Positions 7,362 to 14,922 are shown, numbered from the stretch's first letter. The stretch: DNA of 16,525 nt from Thermoguttaceae bacterium (GCA_017454585.1 JAFTCU010000248.1:1-16525), one strand, 5' to 3'. Program-made: numbers and translations. The notes: generated from the sequence alone by a model not told the origin.

Positions 7362-8147
7362 TCAGATCGTGAATTCCAGTTTACGGTCACTCAGTGTTCC
7401 CTGGAGACGCTGTACGATGCTGCTGTGGATCTGACTGACACGGCTCTCGCTCAAATCGAGCGTGGCGCCAATTTCTTTCATCGTCATGTCCTGATAATAA
7501 TACAGCAAAAGAATAAGGCGTTCGTTACGTTTCAGACCTTTTGTCACCAGGCGCATGGTGTCGGCCTTCTGGATTCGGCTCGTTGGATCTTCGCCGCGCT
7601 GGTCCTCCAGAACATCCAGCTCGCTTACCTCTTTGGAACCATCCGTTTCGCACCATTTTTTGTTCAGACTTACCACGTTTGCGGTATTCGCCTCTTTGGA
7701 CATTTTTTCGAATTCGTCGGCTGAGACACCCAGATACTCGGCCAGTTCTTCATCGGTAGGCTTACGGCCCAGTTTGTCATCCAGTTCTTTTGTGGCTTCG
7801 TTAATTCGCTTGGCTTTGGTACGGACCAAACGCGGAACCCAGTCCATATTACGGAGTTCATCAAGCATGGCGCCCCGAATACGCGGAGCACAGTACGTTT
7901 CAAACTTCACATCCCGCGTCAGGTCAAATGCGTCGATCGCGTCCATAAGTCCAAAAACGCCGGCTGAAATAAGATCGTCCAACTCCACGCCGTCCGGAAG
8001 GCGCTGCCAAACGTGCTGGGCGTGATAACGCACAAGAGGGAGATAATGCTCGACCAGCAAATTTCTCGTGTCCTGATCTGACGGATTCGCTTTGTAATCA
8101 TCCCACCACTTTGCGACATCTTCCGGATTGGAATTCATAGCAACCAT
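7362..8147 (-). CDS. Sigma-70 family RNA polymerase sigma factor, FliA/WhiG type
   Basis: 261 residues from the chosen start. Seen: region 2 at about 29-105, with the core-binding/-10 recognition segment D-L-I-S-A-G-V-F-G-L-M-D-A-I-D-A-F-D followed by F-E-T-Y-C-A-P-R-I-R-G-A-M-L-D; region 3 at about 110-155; region 4 with a helix-turn-helix at 222-248 (M-K-E-I-G-A-T-L-D-L-S-E-S-R-V-S-Q-I). Region 1.1 is absent. The I-R-G-A-M-L-D-E-L-R and S-E-S-R-V-S-Q-I-H segments are characteristic of the FliA/WhiG/SigF alternative class. ATG 8147 is preferred because GGAGGAA lies just upstream with 5-nt spacing from its GGAGG core; an in-frame ATG at 8159 would overlap that site and ATG 8135 lacks one. No flagellar, chemotaxis or anti-sigma gene is visible, so control of motility is not supported here. 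It may govern a different regulon, as WhiG does. The upstream gap of over 700 bp may contain its control region. Confidence 0.95.
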   Translation of the reverse strand: MVAMNSNPEDVAKWWDDYKANPSDQDTRNLLVEHYLPLVRYHAQHVWQRLPDGVELDDLISAGVFGLMDAIDAFDLTRDVKFETYCAPRIRGAMLDELRNMDWVPRLVRTKAKRINEATKELDDKLGRKPTDEELAEYLGVSADEFEKMSKEANTANVVSLNKKWCETDGSKEVSELDVLEDQRGEDPTSRIQKADTMRLVTKGLKRNERLILLLYYYQDMTMKEIGATLDLSESRVSQIHSSIVQRLQGTLSDRKLEFTI

Positions 8148-8159
8148 TGATTCCTCCAT

Positions 8160-8916
8160 GTTTTCATATTATGTTCCCTCCGCGAAAGTTGATGCCGTTG
8201 AACTTCAATCAACCCAGGAGTCTGGACCATAGGCCCCGTTTCTGCTCAAGGTGATGATTATGCGGGCAAGATGTTTCCGTCCTGGCATCCGTTTTCTGCT
8301 TTAATTTCATACTCTGGTATGACACACTTTGCGAAAACGTCCCACGTATGGAGTTCCATCATTATATTCGCGGTAAGGCACTTTGCCAGTTTCCGTCCAA
8401 CATCCGTGTTTTGGGAAAAAGGCTCGATTTGAATGGTACGGCCTGTACAGTCCCCTCCTCCGTTAGAAGAAGATCTGAAAGCCGCGGGTTTGGAAAAGAC
8501 TCAGGCTGGAAATGAGGCAAGAAACACCTTCAAGCCGTTTTATCAATTCCACTGAACTTTTCGCTTATCAGCGTATTAATAAAATCGGCACAAAATATCC
8601 CTGACGTTAGGGACTTTTCTACAAAAAAACAGATTTTCTCCAAAAAAATACAAATTTCTTCCCTTTCCCCGGGAAGTAGTGGTTGTTTTCCTTGAAGGTA
8701 TTGAAATTATCGGTAGTTCTTCCAGATTACGCAAGGAAACCTTGCCAAATATTTCAGAAAATGTTGAAAAAAGAAGGCTGTCGTATTATTTGGGCCACTT
8801 GTAAGGGTTGAAAGAGACCCGAAATTTTTACTCAAGTGCCCCGTAAACCTCCTCAACAGGCTCACGGGACGCGAAATTATTCAGTAAACCCGGTGAAGCA
8901 CAGAACACCCACTGAA
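8160..8916. other. Long intergenic stretch, no convincing gene
   Basis: About 760 bp with no ORF that has both a good start and family-like sequence. It separates the start of the sigma factor gene from the 3' end of the lipoprotein operon, so it should carry the sigma factor promoter and the operon terminator. Small structures seen: GTTGA...TCAAC with TTGAA-C-TTCAA near 8197-8213, a hairpin GCAAGG-AAA-CCTTGC (8731-8745) and the terminator-like stem at 8658-8676. The segment around 8590-8660 is A/T-rich with A runs. No good -35/-10 pair for the sigma factor could be picked by eye. An unannotated small RNA is possible. Confidence 0.5.
8649..8676 (-). terminator. Possible terminator of the lipoprotein operon
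   Basis: On the minus strand a CTTCCC / GGGAAG stem (plus bases 8658-8663 and 8671-8676, 7-nt loop) is followed by a T-rich run (complement of AAAAAAATACAAATTT). It lies about 240 nt beyond the stop of the EF-hand lipoprotein. The stem is short, so this is tentative. Confidence 0.35.
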
Positions 8917-9495
8917 TCATTCAGAAAGCAGGTATTTGCCGTGCCTCTGGAAGTAGTGGGAGTCATCAAAGACCTCCACACCGCACTGACCTGCGGAGAT
9001 CGTGCCGGTGGGGGATGAGACTTCAACCGTGTAGAACCCGACCGGGATCGCCTGGTAATTGCCCGCGTTCGGCGCACCCGGTTGACAGGCTCCATTCACG
9101 AACGTACCCTCAGCGGCGGGAAACGTCTCGCCAAGGAACGGCTCCGGTGTAAGTTTCATTGTGCCTTCTTTGACGGTTTTACCACCGATCTTGCACTGGA
9201 ATAACGGGGCCGTTAGCGTAATGCCTGAGGCCTGCCACGCTTCCAGACGCTTCTGGATCTCGTCCGCAGAGAGCGCTTTGTCCTTGTCCGCGTCGATCTC
9301 CTTCAGGGCGAATTTGAGGGCCGGGGTTTTATCGAACTCGTCGCCGTCAATTTTGCCGTTCCCATTGGCGTCATACAATTCTATCGCCTTCGCAGCCATT
9401 CCGGAAGGATCCAGGGCAGGGGCTTTGGGTTTTGCACGACCGCAGCCAATGAACAGGAAGGAAGCAATGAGCAGGAAACAGGAAAGTTTGTTCAT
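8917..9495 (-). CDS. EF-hand lipoprotein
   Basis: 192 residues. Seen: a lipoprotein signal peptide with Cys18 after L-F-I-G, then a lysine/proline-rich linker. Two canonical calcium-binding loops follow: D42-A-N-G-N-G-K-I-D-G-D-E53 and D68-A-D-K-D-K-A-L-S-A-D-E79, with Asp/Asn/Ser at the liganding positions 1, 3, 5 and 9 and Glu at 12. The rest (about 90-192) contains a beta-rich segment with V-G-F-Y-T-V-E-V, resembling the short carboxypeptidase-regulatory-like or transthyretin-like extracellular domains common in planctomycetes; that second assignment is weak. Two cysteines (about 102 and 138) and one near 170 remain in the mature part. Last gene of a three-gene operon, 21 bp after the pseudopilin stop. 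Its Shine-Dalgarno is weak (GGAAAA). Role unknown: a Ca2+-binding surface lipoprotein. It could assist the neighbouring repeat protein or pseudopilin, which is inference. Confidence 0.82.
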   Translation of the reverse strand: MNKLSCFLLIASFLFIGCGRAKPKAPALDPSGMAAKAIELYDANGNGKIDGDEFDKTPALKFALKEIDADKDKALSADEIQKRLEAWQASGITLTAPLFQCKIGGKTVKEGTMKLTPEPFLGETFPAAEGTFVNGACQPGAPNAGNYQAIPVGFYTVEVSSPTGTISAGQCGVEVFDDSHYFQRHGKYLLSE

Positions 9496-9516
9496 ATTAT
9501 TTTTCCAAATGAGGGA

Positions 9517-10572
9517 TCAATCACCTGCGCCAAAATCCGTATTGAAAATCGTTTCGTCACCGTTACGGGTCGAAAGGATGCGGTAAATGTAAAAGTTGAT
9601 TTCTTCATCAATGAAACGGACTCCACCGTCACCCATGGTGAAGTGACCGCCGCCGGTGTGCTCACTGCCGACCATCTGATTATTGAAGGGTGCGCTGGAC
9701 GGATTGTCGGGCGTCCCGTTCAAACGTACGACGAGCTGACGGGCGTCGTAGAGGGCCTTTCCGTAATTGTTAGAGCCGAGGAACCAGTTCCGCGTCAGGC
9801 ACGTGCCGTTCGAGCCGCCAGTGGCGTTCCAGCGGTAGTTCTTCAGGTTGATCGCGCTGCGCGGTGTCGTTTCGAGAAGCATGAATGTGTTCGACAGGCC
9901 GTCTTTCACGGTTTGGATCTTCACGGACTCGCCCCACATAAACATTCCGTTGCGGGCGATGGTACTTTCACTCTCAGCCGGTTCCACATCGGTCGTTGTT
10001 TTGTACGTATTGGAGTCTTTGGGGTCTTTTCCGCTGTTATCGCTCGAACTCCACTTCGTCCCCGCGCAGCCGGCATAGCACGAGACCGAGCCGTAAAAGT
10101 TGCCGGAAACGTCGCAGTACTTGAGCTGGGAATAGTCCGGGCAAATGTAGGCGTCCAGGATCGTCTTCATGAAAAGTTTACCCAAATCGGTGTTCTTTTT
10201 GTTTCCCTGCTGGTACTGCCACGCGTGGATGTCAAAATCGATCTGCTCGAAAAGTGGGGCCTGGTCGATGTACGGGAGAATGTAACTGCAAAGGCCGTAA
10301 CTGGCGCAGCCGCTGCGCCCGCCGCGAGAATTACGGACAGGTTTCCCGGAGGAATAGTCCGTCCCATCGACCGCAGGAGGTAACTCCTTCTTCGACGACT
10401 CGAAATTGAGACAGGCCAGACCAAGCTGTTTCATTTTATTGGAACACTGCATCCGCCGCGCCGAGCCTCGCGCCATTTGAATCGCCGGAAGGAGCAGACC
10501 GACCAGCATTCCAATGATCGCTATGACGACGAGGAGTTCGACGAGTGTGAAGCCCTTTTTCATTTTGCGCAT
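9517..10572 (-). CDS. Prepilin-type N-methylation protein with H-X9-DG domain (DUF1559)
   Basis: 351 residues from the chosen start. Seen: a type IV/type II prepilin leader M-R-K-M-K-K-G with predicted cleavage between G7 and F8, F-T-L-V-E-L-L-V-V-I-A-I-I-G immediately after, and the +5 glutamate (E12). Next comes the family segment with A-R-R-M-Q-C-S-N-K-M-K-Q-L-G-L-A. Near the C-terminus the motif H305-T-G-G-G-H-F-T-M-G-D-G fits H-X9-DG exactly. Known: this family is amplified to dozens of copies in planctomycetes and is thought to be processed by a prepilin peptidase; its function is not settled. The start at 10572 has GGAG 9 nt upstream. An alternative start at 10563 forms an ATGA overlap with the stop of the preceding gene, and either start implies translational coupling to it. 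A further in-frame extension upstream lies within the coding sequence of the neighbouring gene and is rejected. Confidence 0.92.
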   Translation of the reverse strand: MRKMKKGFTLVELLVVIAIIGMLVGLLLPAIQMARGSARRMQCSNKMKQLGLACLNFESSKKELPPAVDGTDYSSGKPVRNSRGGRSGCASYGLCSYILPYIDQAPLFEQIDFDIHAWQYQQGNKKNTDLGKLFMKTILDAYICPDYSQLKYCDVSGNFYGSVSCYAGCAGTKWSSSDNSGKDPKDSNTYKTTTDVEPAESESTIARNGMFMWGESVKIQTVKDGLSNTFMLLETTPRSAINLKNYRWNATGGSNGTCLTRNWFLGSNNYGKALYDARQLVVRLNGTPDNPSSAPFNNQMVGSEHTGGGHFTMGDGGVRFIDEEINFYIYRILSTRNGDETIFNTDFGAGD

Positions 10573-12902
10573 CTCTTGTTTCTCCGAAGGCAGCCAATAC
10601 CGGCGAGACCCATCACCAAAAGGACCCACGCGGCCGGTTCCGGAACAGAAGGATCTCCGGAAGGATCGATTGCCGTAAGGCTCAATATATTATCCGCAAA
10701 CAGTGGCGAGCTGAAGTACTGCGCGACGCTGTCCGAAAGCCGGATCGAGTTCAGATCCAGATTGTTGATCGTTCCGCCTTGCAGGAACGTGTACGTTTTA
10801 CCAGCCTCCGGAATCGTATCGCCTCCGAGCCAGATCAGCGCAACCGTTGCGTCGGTAAAATCGGCCGTGCCGGTGATTTCCAAAAAATCATTTCCGGTAT
10901 TACTGAAACCGAGGTTAATCGTTCCGTCCGCGTCCAGATTTCCGACGATCTTGCCCGTTCCGATCGCGCCGCTCCCCGCGCCGGGGGAGAGGATCGCGCC
11001 GCTGGCAAGCCTGACGTTCTGGGCGTTCAGCGTTCCACTCAGGTTCGTAATGCCGCCGTTGAGCTGGACCTCCGAAATGTTGGAGCTGCCCGCCGGGATG
11101 AGGTTCAGCATTCCACCGCCGGTTTTCACGATTTTGTTCGTCGCGCTGGTGTTTCCGACGAAATTGCTGTTCCTCCACGTCAGCGTTTTGTTCCCCGGCA
11201 GATCCACGTTCAGCGTGCCGTTGAGGTTCACATTGTAGTTGCCGTAGCTGCTGGCGATCGTCGCGTTCGCCCCGGAAAGTTTCACCGTCGCGCCGTCACC
11301 GAAGGTAAAACTGCAGGTTGAACTTTCAGCGTAACCTTTCGAGACTCCCGCGGCACCGAGGGTCAGGGAGTTTTTGATGTTGAAATCGTTTACGCGGTAG
11401 GTCACGATGGAACCGGTCAGGTCGTTCACCACCAGGTTCGACGAGTTGTTCATCTGCAGCTTGTCGGCCGTGATGAAATCCGCCGTTACCGTCCCGCCGG
11501 GCCGTGCGGACGATCCAAAGGTCAGCGTCTTGCCGGCCGCGTCGATCGAATTGACCGTCAGAAGGGCTTTCCCCTGGGTGGCATCCGACTGCGCGTCAAG
11601 CAAAATCGTGGCGTTCCCGTTCAGTTTGACCGCAGCGTTCAGCTTCGAGGTCGTGTTCTGCGTCACCTTGAGCGTGGCCCCTTCGTTGAGGTTGATCGTT
11701 CCCGCCGTCGTGTTGGCGGAAGTATCCACGCTCGTGAGCGTAACCGTTTTACCCTCCGCGGCGGTCAACGTCCCGGAAAGGGTCTTGAGCGTCGGGTTGA
11801 GCGTCGTGTTATCGGTCAGCGTGACTTTTGAGCCGGCATTAATATTAATGGACGGCTCCGCGCCTTCCGTAAACGTTCCGTAAGTGATCTTCCCGGAGAA
11901 ATCCGCTCCCGAGTTGAAATTGGCGGTTCCCCTGGTAACGGTCAGGGCCGTGCCCATGGTCTTGCCCGCGAAATTCACCGTCCCGTTCGCCATGTCGATG
12001 GCTCCCGACTGGGTGGAGCCGGAGTTGAGCGTCAGCTTCGAGCCGCCGGTGATTTTCAGCGGGGCGGTGATGGAAACGCCGGAACTGGCGGTCAGCGTCT
12101 GGCTGCTCCCGATGGTCAGAACGCCCGTGCCGGTAATCGTGCCGGAAAGCCACGTGAGGCTTTTGTCGAGAGTCAAGTTGGAATTTCCCGCCGTGCTCAG
12201 GTTGGCGTTGATTTTCGCGTCTGTGTCCTGAACAAGAAAAGTACCGCCGGCGTCGAGTGTGACGGTTGAAAGCGTCGTCTTGGCAGTGTCCGCGTAAAGG
12301 GAAATTCCCTGGGAAGCGTCCCAGAGACGTATGATGCCGCCGTTCTGGACTTCGATCCCATCCGTGAAAACGTGCGACAGAACGTGAAGCGCGCTGCCGT
12401 CTTTCGCGTTGAAAGTGAAATTCCCCTTGGCGATGATGAGCTTTTCAATATTAAACGAGGAATTGTAGCCGGCATGGGTTTCCCCGCCGCCGCCTTGAGA
12501 GTAGGTCGTGAGCGTCCCGCCCGTAACGTTTCCCTGAAAGCGCAGACGCTGGGCATTGCACGTGGTCGCTGCGGAGCCCGAGATCTCGACGTTTGCGAAG
12601 ACACCCTGCCCCATCCCGCACGTCACCGCAGAGTAAATCGCGCCCAAAGGCACGGTCGTATCAGGGATCGTGCCATTTCCCGTCCCGGAAATCGTGATGG
12701 TTTTGGAGGAGTCCCCAAGGTTGGCGCTTGCCACCGAGTTCTGAAGTGTGCCGCCGCTTTCAACGATGATGGGCCAGGAGGTTACCGACCCGGACTGGAC
12801 GGTCGTTCCTGACGCAACGATCGTCTCCGCATAACCCTCGGTCGCCGGAAACAGTATCAGCGCCAGAACGGGAAGGAAAATCCAAAAACGCTTATAAAAC
12901 AT
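10560..12902 (-). CDS. PEP-CTERM surface protein with beta-strand repeats, 2
   Basis: 780 residues. Seen: a Sec signal peptide (cleavage expected after G-Y-A at residue 25) and a body of repeated short strands rich in Thr, Asn, Gly and Leu (L-T-L-N-S-G-S-T, G-T-G-V-L-T-I-G, N-L-N-G-T-L-N-V), typical of autotransporter-associated beta-helical repeats. An internal phrase S-G-A-I-L-S-P-G-A-G-S-G-A-I-G-T precedes the C-terminal module. The terminal PEP-CTERM signal has P-E-P at about 754-756, a hydrophobic helix and a basic tail R-R-N-K-R. ATG 12902 is chosen because GGAG lies 6 nt upstream; an in-frame TTG at 12908 has no room for that site. First gene of a minus-strand operon with its promoter at 12953; its last codons overlap the start of the H-X9-DG pseudopilin. 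It differs from the first PEP-CTERM protein in N-terminus and length but shares architecture. Adhesin or matrix role is inferred. Confidence 0.9.
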   Translation of the reverse strand: MFYKRFWIFLPVLALILFPATEGYAETIVASGTTVQSGSVTSWPIIVESGGTLQNSVASANLGDSSKTITISGTGNGTIPDTTVPLGAIYSAVTCGMGQGVFANVEISGSAATTCNAQRLRFQGNVTGGTLTTYSQGGGGETHAGYNSSFNIEKLIIAKGNFTFNAKDGSALHVLSHVFTDGIEVQNGGIIRLWDASQGISLYADTAKTTLSTVTLDAGGTFLVQDTDAKINANLSTAGNSNLTLDKSLTWLSGTITGTGVLTIGSSQTLTASSGVSITAPLKITGGSKLTLNSGSTQSGAIDMANGTVNFAGKTMGTALTVTRGTANFNSGADFSGKITYGTFTEGAEPSININAGSKVTLTDNTTLNPTLKTLSGTLTAAEGKTVTLTSVDTSANTTAGTINLNEGATLKVTQNTTSKLNAAVKLNGNATILLDAQSDATQGKALLTVNSIDAAGKTLTFGSSARPGGTVTADFITADKLQMNNSSNLVVNDLTGSIVTYRVNDFNIKNSLTLGAAGVSKGYAESSTCSFTFGDGATVKLSGANATIASSYGNYNVNLNGTLNVDLPGNKTLTWRNSNFVGNTSATNKIVKTGGGMLNLIPAGSSNISEVQLNGGITNLSGTLNAQNVRLASGAILSPGAGSGAIGTGKIVGNLDADGTINLGFSNTGNDFLEITGTADFTDATVALIWLGGDTIPEAGKTYTFLQGGTINNLDLNSIRLSDSVAQYFSSPLFADNILSLTAIDPSGDPSVPEPAAWVLLVMGLAGIGCLRRNKRCAK

Positions 12903-12952
12903 ACTCAACTCCGAATCAAAATAATCAACATTTTTTCATTTTCTTGTGTTTT

Positions 12953-12958
12953 ATTATA
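12953..12958 (-). promoter_or_regulatory. -10 element for the surface-protein operon
   Basis: On the minus strand a perfect TATAAT (plus 12953-12958), preceded by TGTG, lies about 50 nt before the ATG at 12902. No good -35 hexamer is visible at 16-18 bp, so it may depend on an activator or on the upstream TG. Confidence 0.45.
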
Positions 12959-13062
12959 CACAGGTGTCATTTCTTCGCAGTAAAAAATCTGAAAAAAATC
13001 GAAAAAAGTGAAAAAATCAGGGGAAAACCCGAGCCGTGTGTCCTCAGACTTTCCTTCTGTCC

Positions 13063-13118
13063 TATAATCAAGAGGAGGTGAAACCATGAGCAAACGAAAT
13101 GTTCGGATCGCGTTTTGA
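13063..13118 (+). other. Tiny ORF with consensus Shine-Dalgarno and TATAAT upstream
   Basis: TATAAT (13063-13068) is followed almost at once by AGGAGGTG (13073-13080), a full anti-16S match, and 5 nt later by an ATG at 13086. The ORF codes for only 10 residues (M-S-K-R-N-V-R-I-A-F) before TGA at 13116-13118. The REP-like hairpin begins 3 bp after the stop. No good -35 is present, and the TATAAT is too close to the Shine-Dalgarno for an ordinary leader, so this could be a leader peptide, the remnant start of a lost gene, or chance. Confidence 0.3.
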
Positions 13119-13120
13119 AA

Positions 13121-13149
13121 GATTCGGAAGGTCGGCGTCCCTCCGAATC
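13121..13149. terminator. Hairpin at the 3' end of the glycosidase gene, REP-like
   Basis: GATTCGGA (13121-13128) pairs with TCCGAATC (13142-13149); after one mismatch two more G-C pairs continue the stem around a 7-nt loop. It overlaps the stop codon of the minus-strand glycosidase and is followed on that strand by TTTC. It likely terminates or protects that transcript. Its first 21 bp recur with two transitions at 16463-16483. Confidence 0.6.
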
Positions 13150-14764
13150 AATTCAGCGGGATCCAAACCGATTTCTCGGGCAATTCGGGATTTGAGTAAA
13201 TTTCCACGCCATCGGCCAGAACGCGCAGGCCCACGCCGCGGTGGTACCGTTTGCCGTCTGAGTCCCACAAAATCGTGAGGTTTTTCCCGTGGTATGGCAC
13301 GCGGTCGAGGCAGAAATACGGCACGCCGCGATCCACGAGCGGGAAGAACGTCAGGCCGTTTTCCAGACTCGGGCGCAGACCGATCAGACCGTTCACCACC
13401 ACGTCGCAGAACGTCGAGTGATTGTAGTCTTTCCCGCGTTCGTAACCACCCTTTTGCGGCTTCCAGCCCCAGTCTTTCAGGCGCGTGCGGGCGATCCAGT
13501 CCCCCGTGAACGGGTTCAGGTTTTCGTCGATCCACGGCACGACTTTGCCATCTTCGCGCTTCCGCTGGTGGCTGTGCGCGTAGATCTGGAGCGTCTCGAC
13601 GAACGCTTTCCGATGCTTCGCGGCCTGCGCTTCCTCACCGGCTTGCGCCTCCCGATTCACCAGATTCGCCAGCGCGGTGAGCGTGACCGCCGTCGAGTAC
13701 GGCCAGCTCGGCCCGTTCCACTGGCACTCGTGGCCCTCGTACGAGATCACGAATTCCGGGTGCCGCTGCTCGGCGGTCGTCGGGCCGAACGGCGCGTAAA
13801 AGCCTTTCGGGTCCATGAGCTGATCCCACGCCACGGCATATTCCGCGGGCGGGAGGTTTCCCTCATCGGCGTACCACGGCGTGAAACCGTGCTCCTCGCG
13901 CACATCACGCAGGGCAAGCGGCGCGTCGGCCGTTTCCACTCTCGGCGCCACTTTGTAGAATTGGGCGTCAGGGTCCCAAAGCCGGGAATTCAGGAGTTTC
14001 TGGATCACGGCCGCTTTTTCGGCGTACTCACTGGCGAGTTCCTCCCGGCCGGCGAGCGCGGCAATGCGGGAGATCGCGAGCGTTTCCATGTACATGTATG
14101 TGTTGATCGTCGCGCGGTAGCCGTGGCCTCCGATGGAGACTTCCATCCCGTCCCGGCCGTCGATCTGCCAGAACAGACCGTTCGGGTCCCGATTCGATTT
14201 TTCCCACGCCTCGTAATTCTGGATCAGGGCGTCGAGCAGACTCACGGCCAGCCGCGAGTCGCCGGTCACCATCGCGTACTGCCAGACGGAATCGGCGATC
14301 CAGAACGAGTACGTCCGGATCGCGCCGCCGCCGTAAAGCCAGAATCGGGCGTAATCGTCGAGGATCTGGCGGTTCTGGAGCCAGCGCCCCTCGCGGAAAT
14401 GGTGCCCCGCCGGGCAGGAAATGGCGTTTTCCTTTCCCGACCACGGGACTTTGGGGAGAAATTCCGTCACGACCCAGCCATCGTTCGCGGTCATTTTGAG
14501 GGCCTTGCGGAACGTCCACCAGCGAAAATACCACGTGCGCTGGATCTCCTCGTCCGGGTAGTCGAGCAGCGGAATGTTCTCCCGCATGAACTCCCAGGCC
14601 TTTTCGTTCGGGAAAGCCTGCCGGACGGTCTCTTCGTCATCCGCGTTGAACTGCTCGACGTAATGCTGAAACGCGTCGGGATCGAGCACGGCCTTCTCCT
14701 CCGCCTTGCAAACGGTGAGGAAGGAAAGGAACAGGAGGGTAAAAATAAAAGTGAGGTTTTTCAT
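13148..14764 (-). CDS. Secreted (alpha/alpha)6-barrel glycoside hydrolase, MGH1/GH63-like
   Basis: 538 residues with a Sec signal peptide (about 1-21, cleavage after C-K-A). Seen motifs, in order: W-Y-F-R-W-W-T-F-R-K-A-L (78-89); C-P-A-G-H-H-F-R-E-G-R-W-L (117-129); G-L-F-W-Q-I-D-G-R-D-G-M-E (196-208), where D202 or D205 would be the general acid; L-W-D-P-D-A-Q-F-Y (262-270); Q-W-N-G-P-S-W-P (348-355), matching the W-x-G-P-x-W-P signature of GH63, GH37 and mannosylglycerate-hydrolase-like enzymes; and E-N-L-N-P-F-T-G-D-W (414-423). Known: these clan members are inverting alpha-glycosidases, and MGH1-like domains act on small alpha-glucosides or mannosides. Substrate cannot be read from the sequence. 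AAAGGA lies 6 nt before the start. Third gene of the minus-strand run, separated from the beta-propeller gene by a 158-bp gap filled by a palindromic element. Exact family assignment is moderately sure; periplasmic or secreted location is well supported. Confidence 0.8.
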   Translation of the reverse strand: MKNLTFIFTLLFLSFLTVCKAEEKAVLDPDAFQHYVEQFNADDEETVRQAFPNEKAWEFMRENIPLLDYPDEEIQRTWYFRWWTFRKALKMTANDGWVVTEFLPKVPWSGKENAISCPAGHHFREGRWLQNRQILDDYARFWLYGGGAIRTYSFWIADSVWQYAMVTGDSRLAVSLLDALIQNYEAWEKSNRDPNGLFWQIDGRDGMEVSIGGHGYRATINTYMYMETLAISRIAALAGREELASEYAEKAAVIQKLLNSRLWDPDAQFYKVAPRVETADAPLALRDVREEHGFTPWYADEGNLPPAEYAVAWDQLMDPKGFYAPFGPTTAEQRHPEFVISYEGHECQWNGPSWPYSTAVTLTALANLVNREAQAGEEAQAAKHRKAFVETLQIYAHSHQRKREDGKVVPWIDENLNPFTGDWIARTRLKDWGWKPQKGGYERGKDYNHSTFCDVVVNGLIGLRPSLENGLTFFPLVDRGVPYFCLDRVPYHGKNLTILWDSDGKRYHRGVGLRVLADGVEIYSNPELPEKSVWIPLN

Positions 14765-14790
14765 AAAAAATCCTTTGAGTGATATTTAAC

Positions 14791-14911
14791 GCCGCCCCTG
14801 AAAGGGGAGGTGGCCCGAAGGGCCGGAGGGGTTCCGAAACTGGTGAAAATCCGTCCCGCTTCCGAAACCCCTCCACCGCTTCCGCGGTCCCCCTCCCCTT
14901 TCAGGGGAGGC
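14791..14911. repeat. 121-bp GC-rich palindromic element (MITE/REP-like)
   Basis: The two halves, 14791-14840 and 14861-14911, are near-complementary inverted copies about 50 bp long. Each half also folds on itself: CCCC-TGAAA-GGGG and GGCCC-GAA-GGGCC on the left; CCTCCCCT-TTC-AGGGGAGG on the right. The central bases (about 14841-14860) form a loop. It contains no gene and fills the gap between two minus-strand genes, downstream of the beta-propeller stop. This pattern of Gly-Gly-like GGGGAGGTGGCCC tracts resembles dispersed palindromes that I recall from other bacterial genomes; that recollection needs a search. It could act as terminator, mRNA processing site or transposable palindrome. Confidence 0.75.
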
Positions 14912-14922
14912 TTCTTGCGTGT

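Noticed and set aside
8433..8555. 40-codon plus-strand ORF (M-V-R-P-V-Q-S-P-P-P...) in the long gap
   Set aside because: Weak, badly spaced Shine-Dalgarno, no hydrophobic or recognisable motif, and no promoter found; probably chance.
10477..11321. Overlapping plus-strand open frames opposite the pseudopilin and second PEP-CTERM genes
   Set aside because: Shadows of the minus-strand genes; no start signals or domains.
12903..12908. TTG start for the second PEP-CTERM protein
   Set aside because: GGAG would abut the TTG directly, whereas it is 6 nt from the ATG at 12902.
13289..14782. 497-codon open frame on the plus strand
   Set aside because: It is antisense to the glycosidase gene, rich in Arg/Val/Pro as expected for a mirror frame of GC-rich coding sequence, and lacks recognisable domains.
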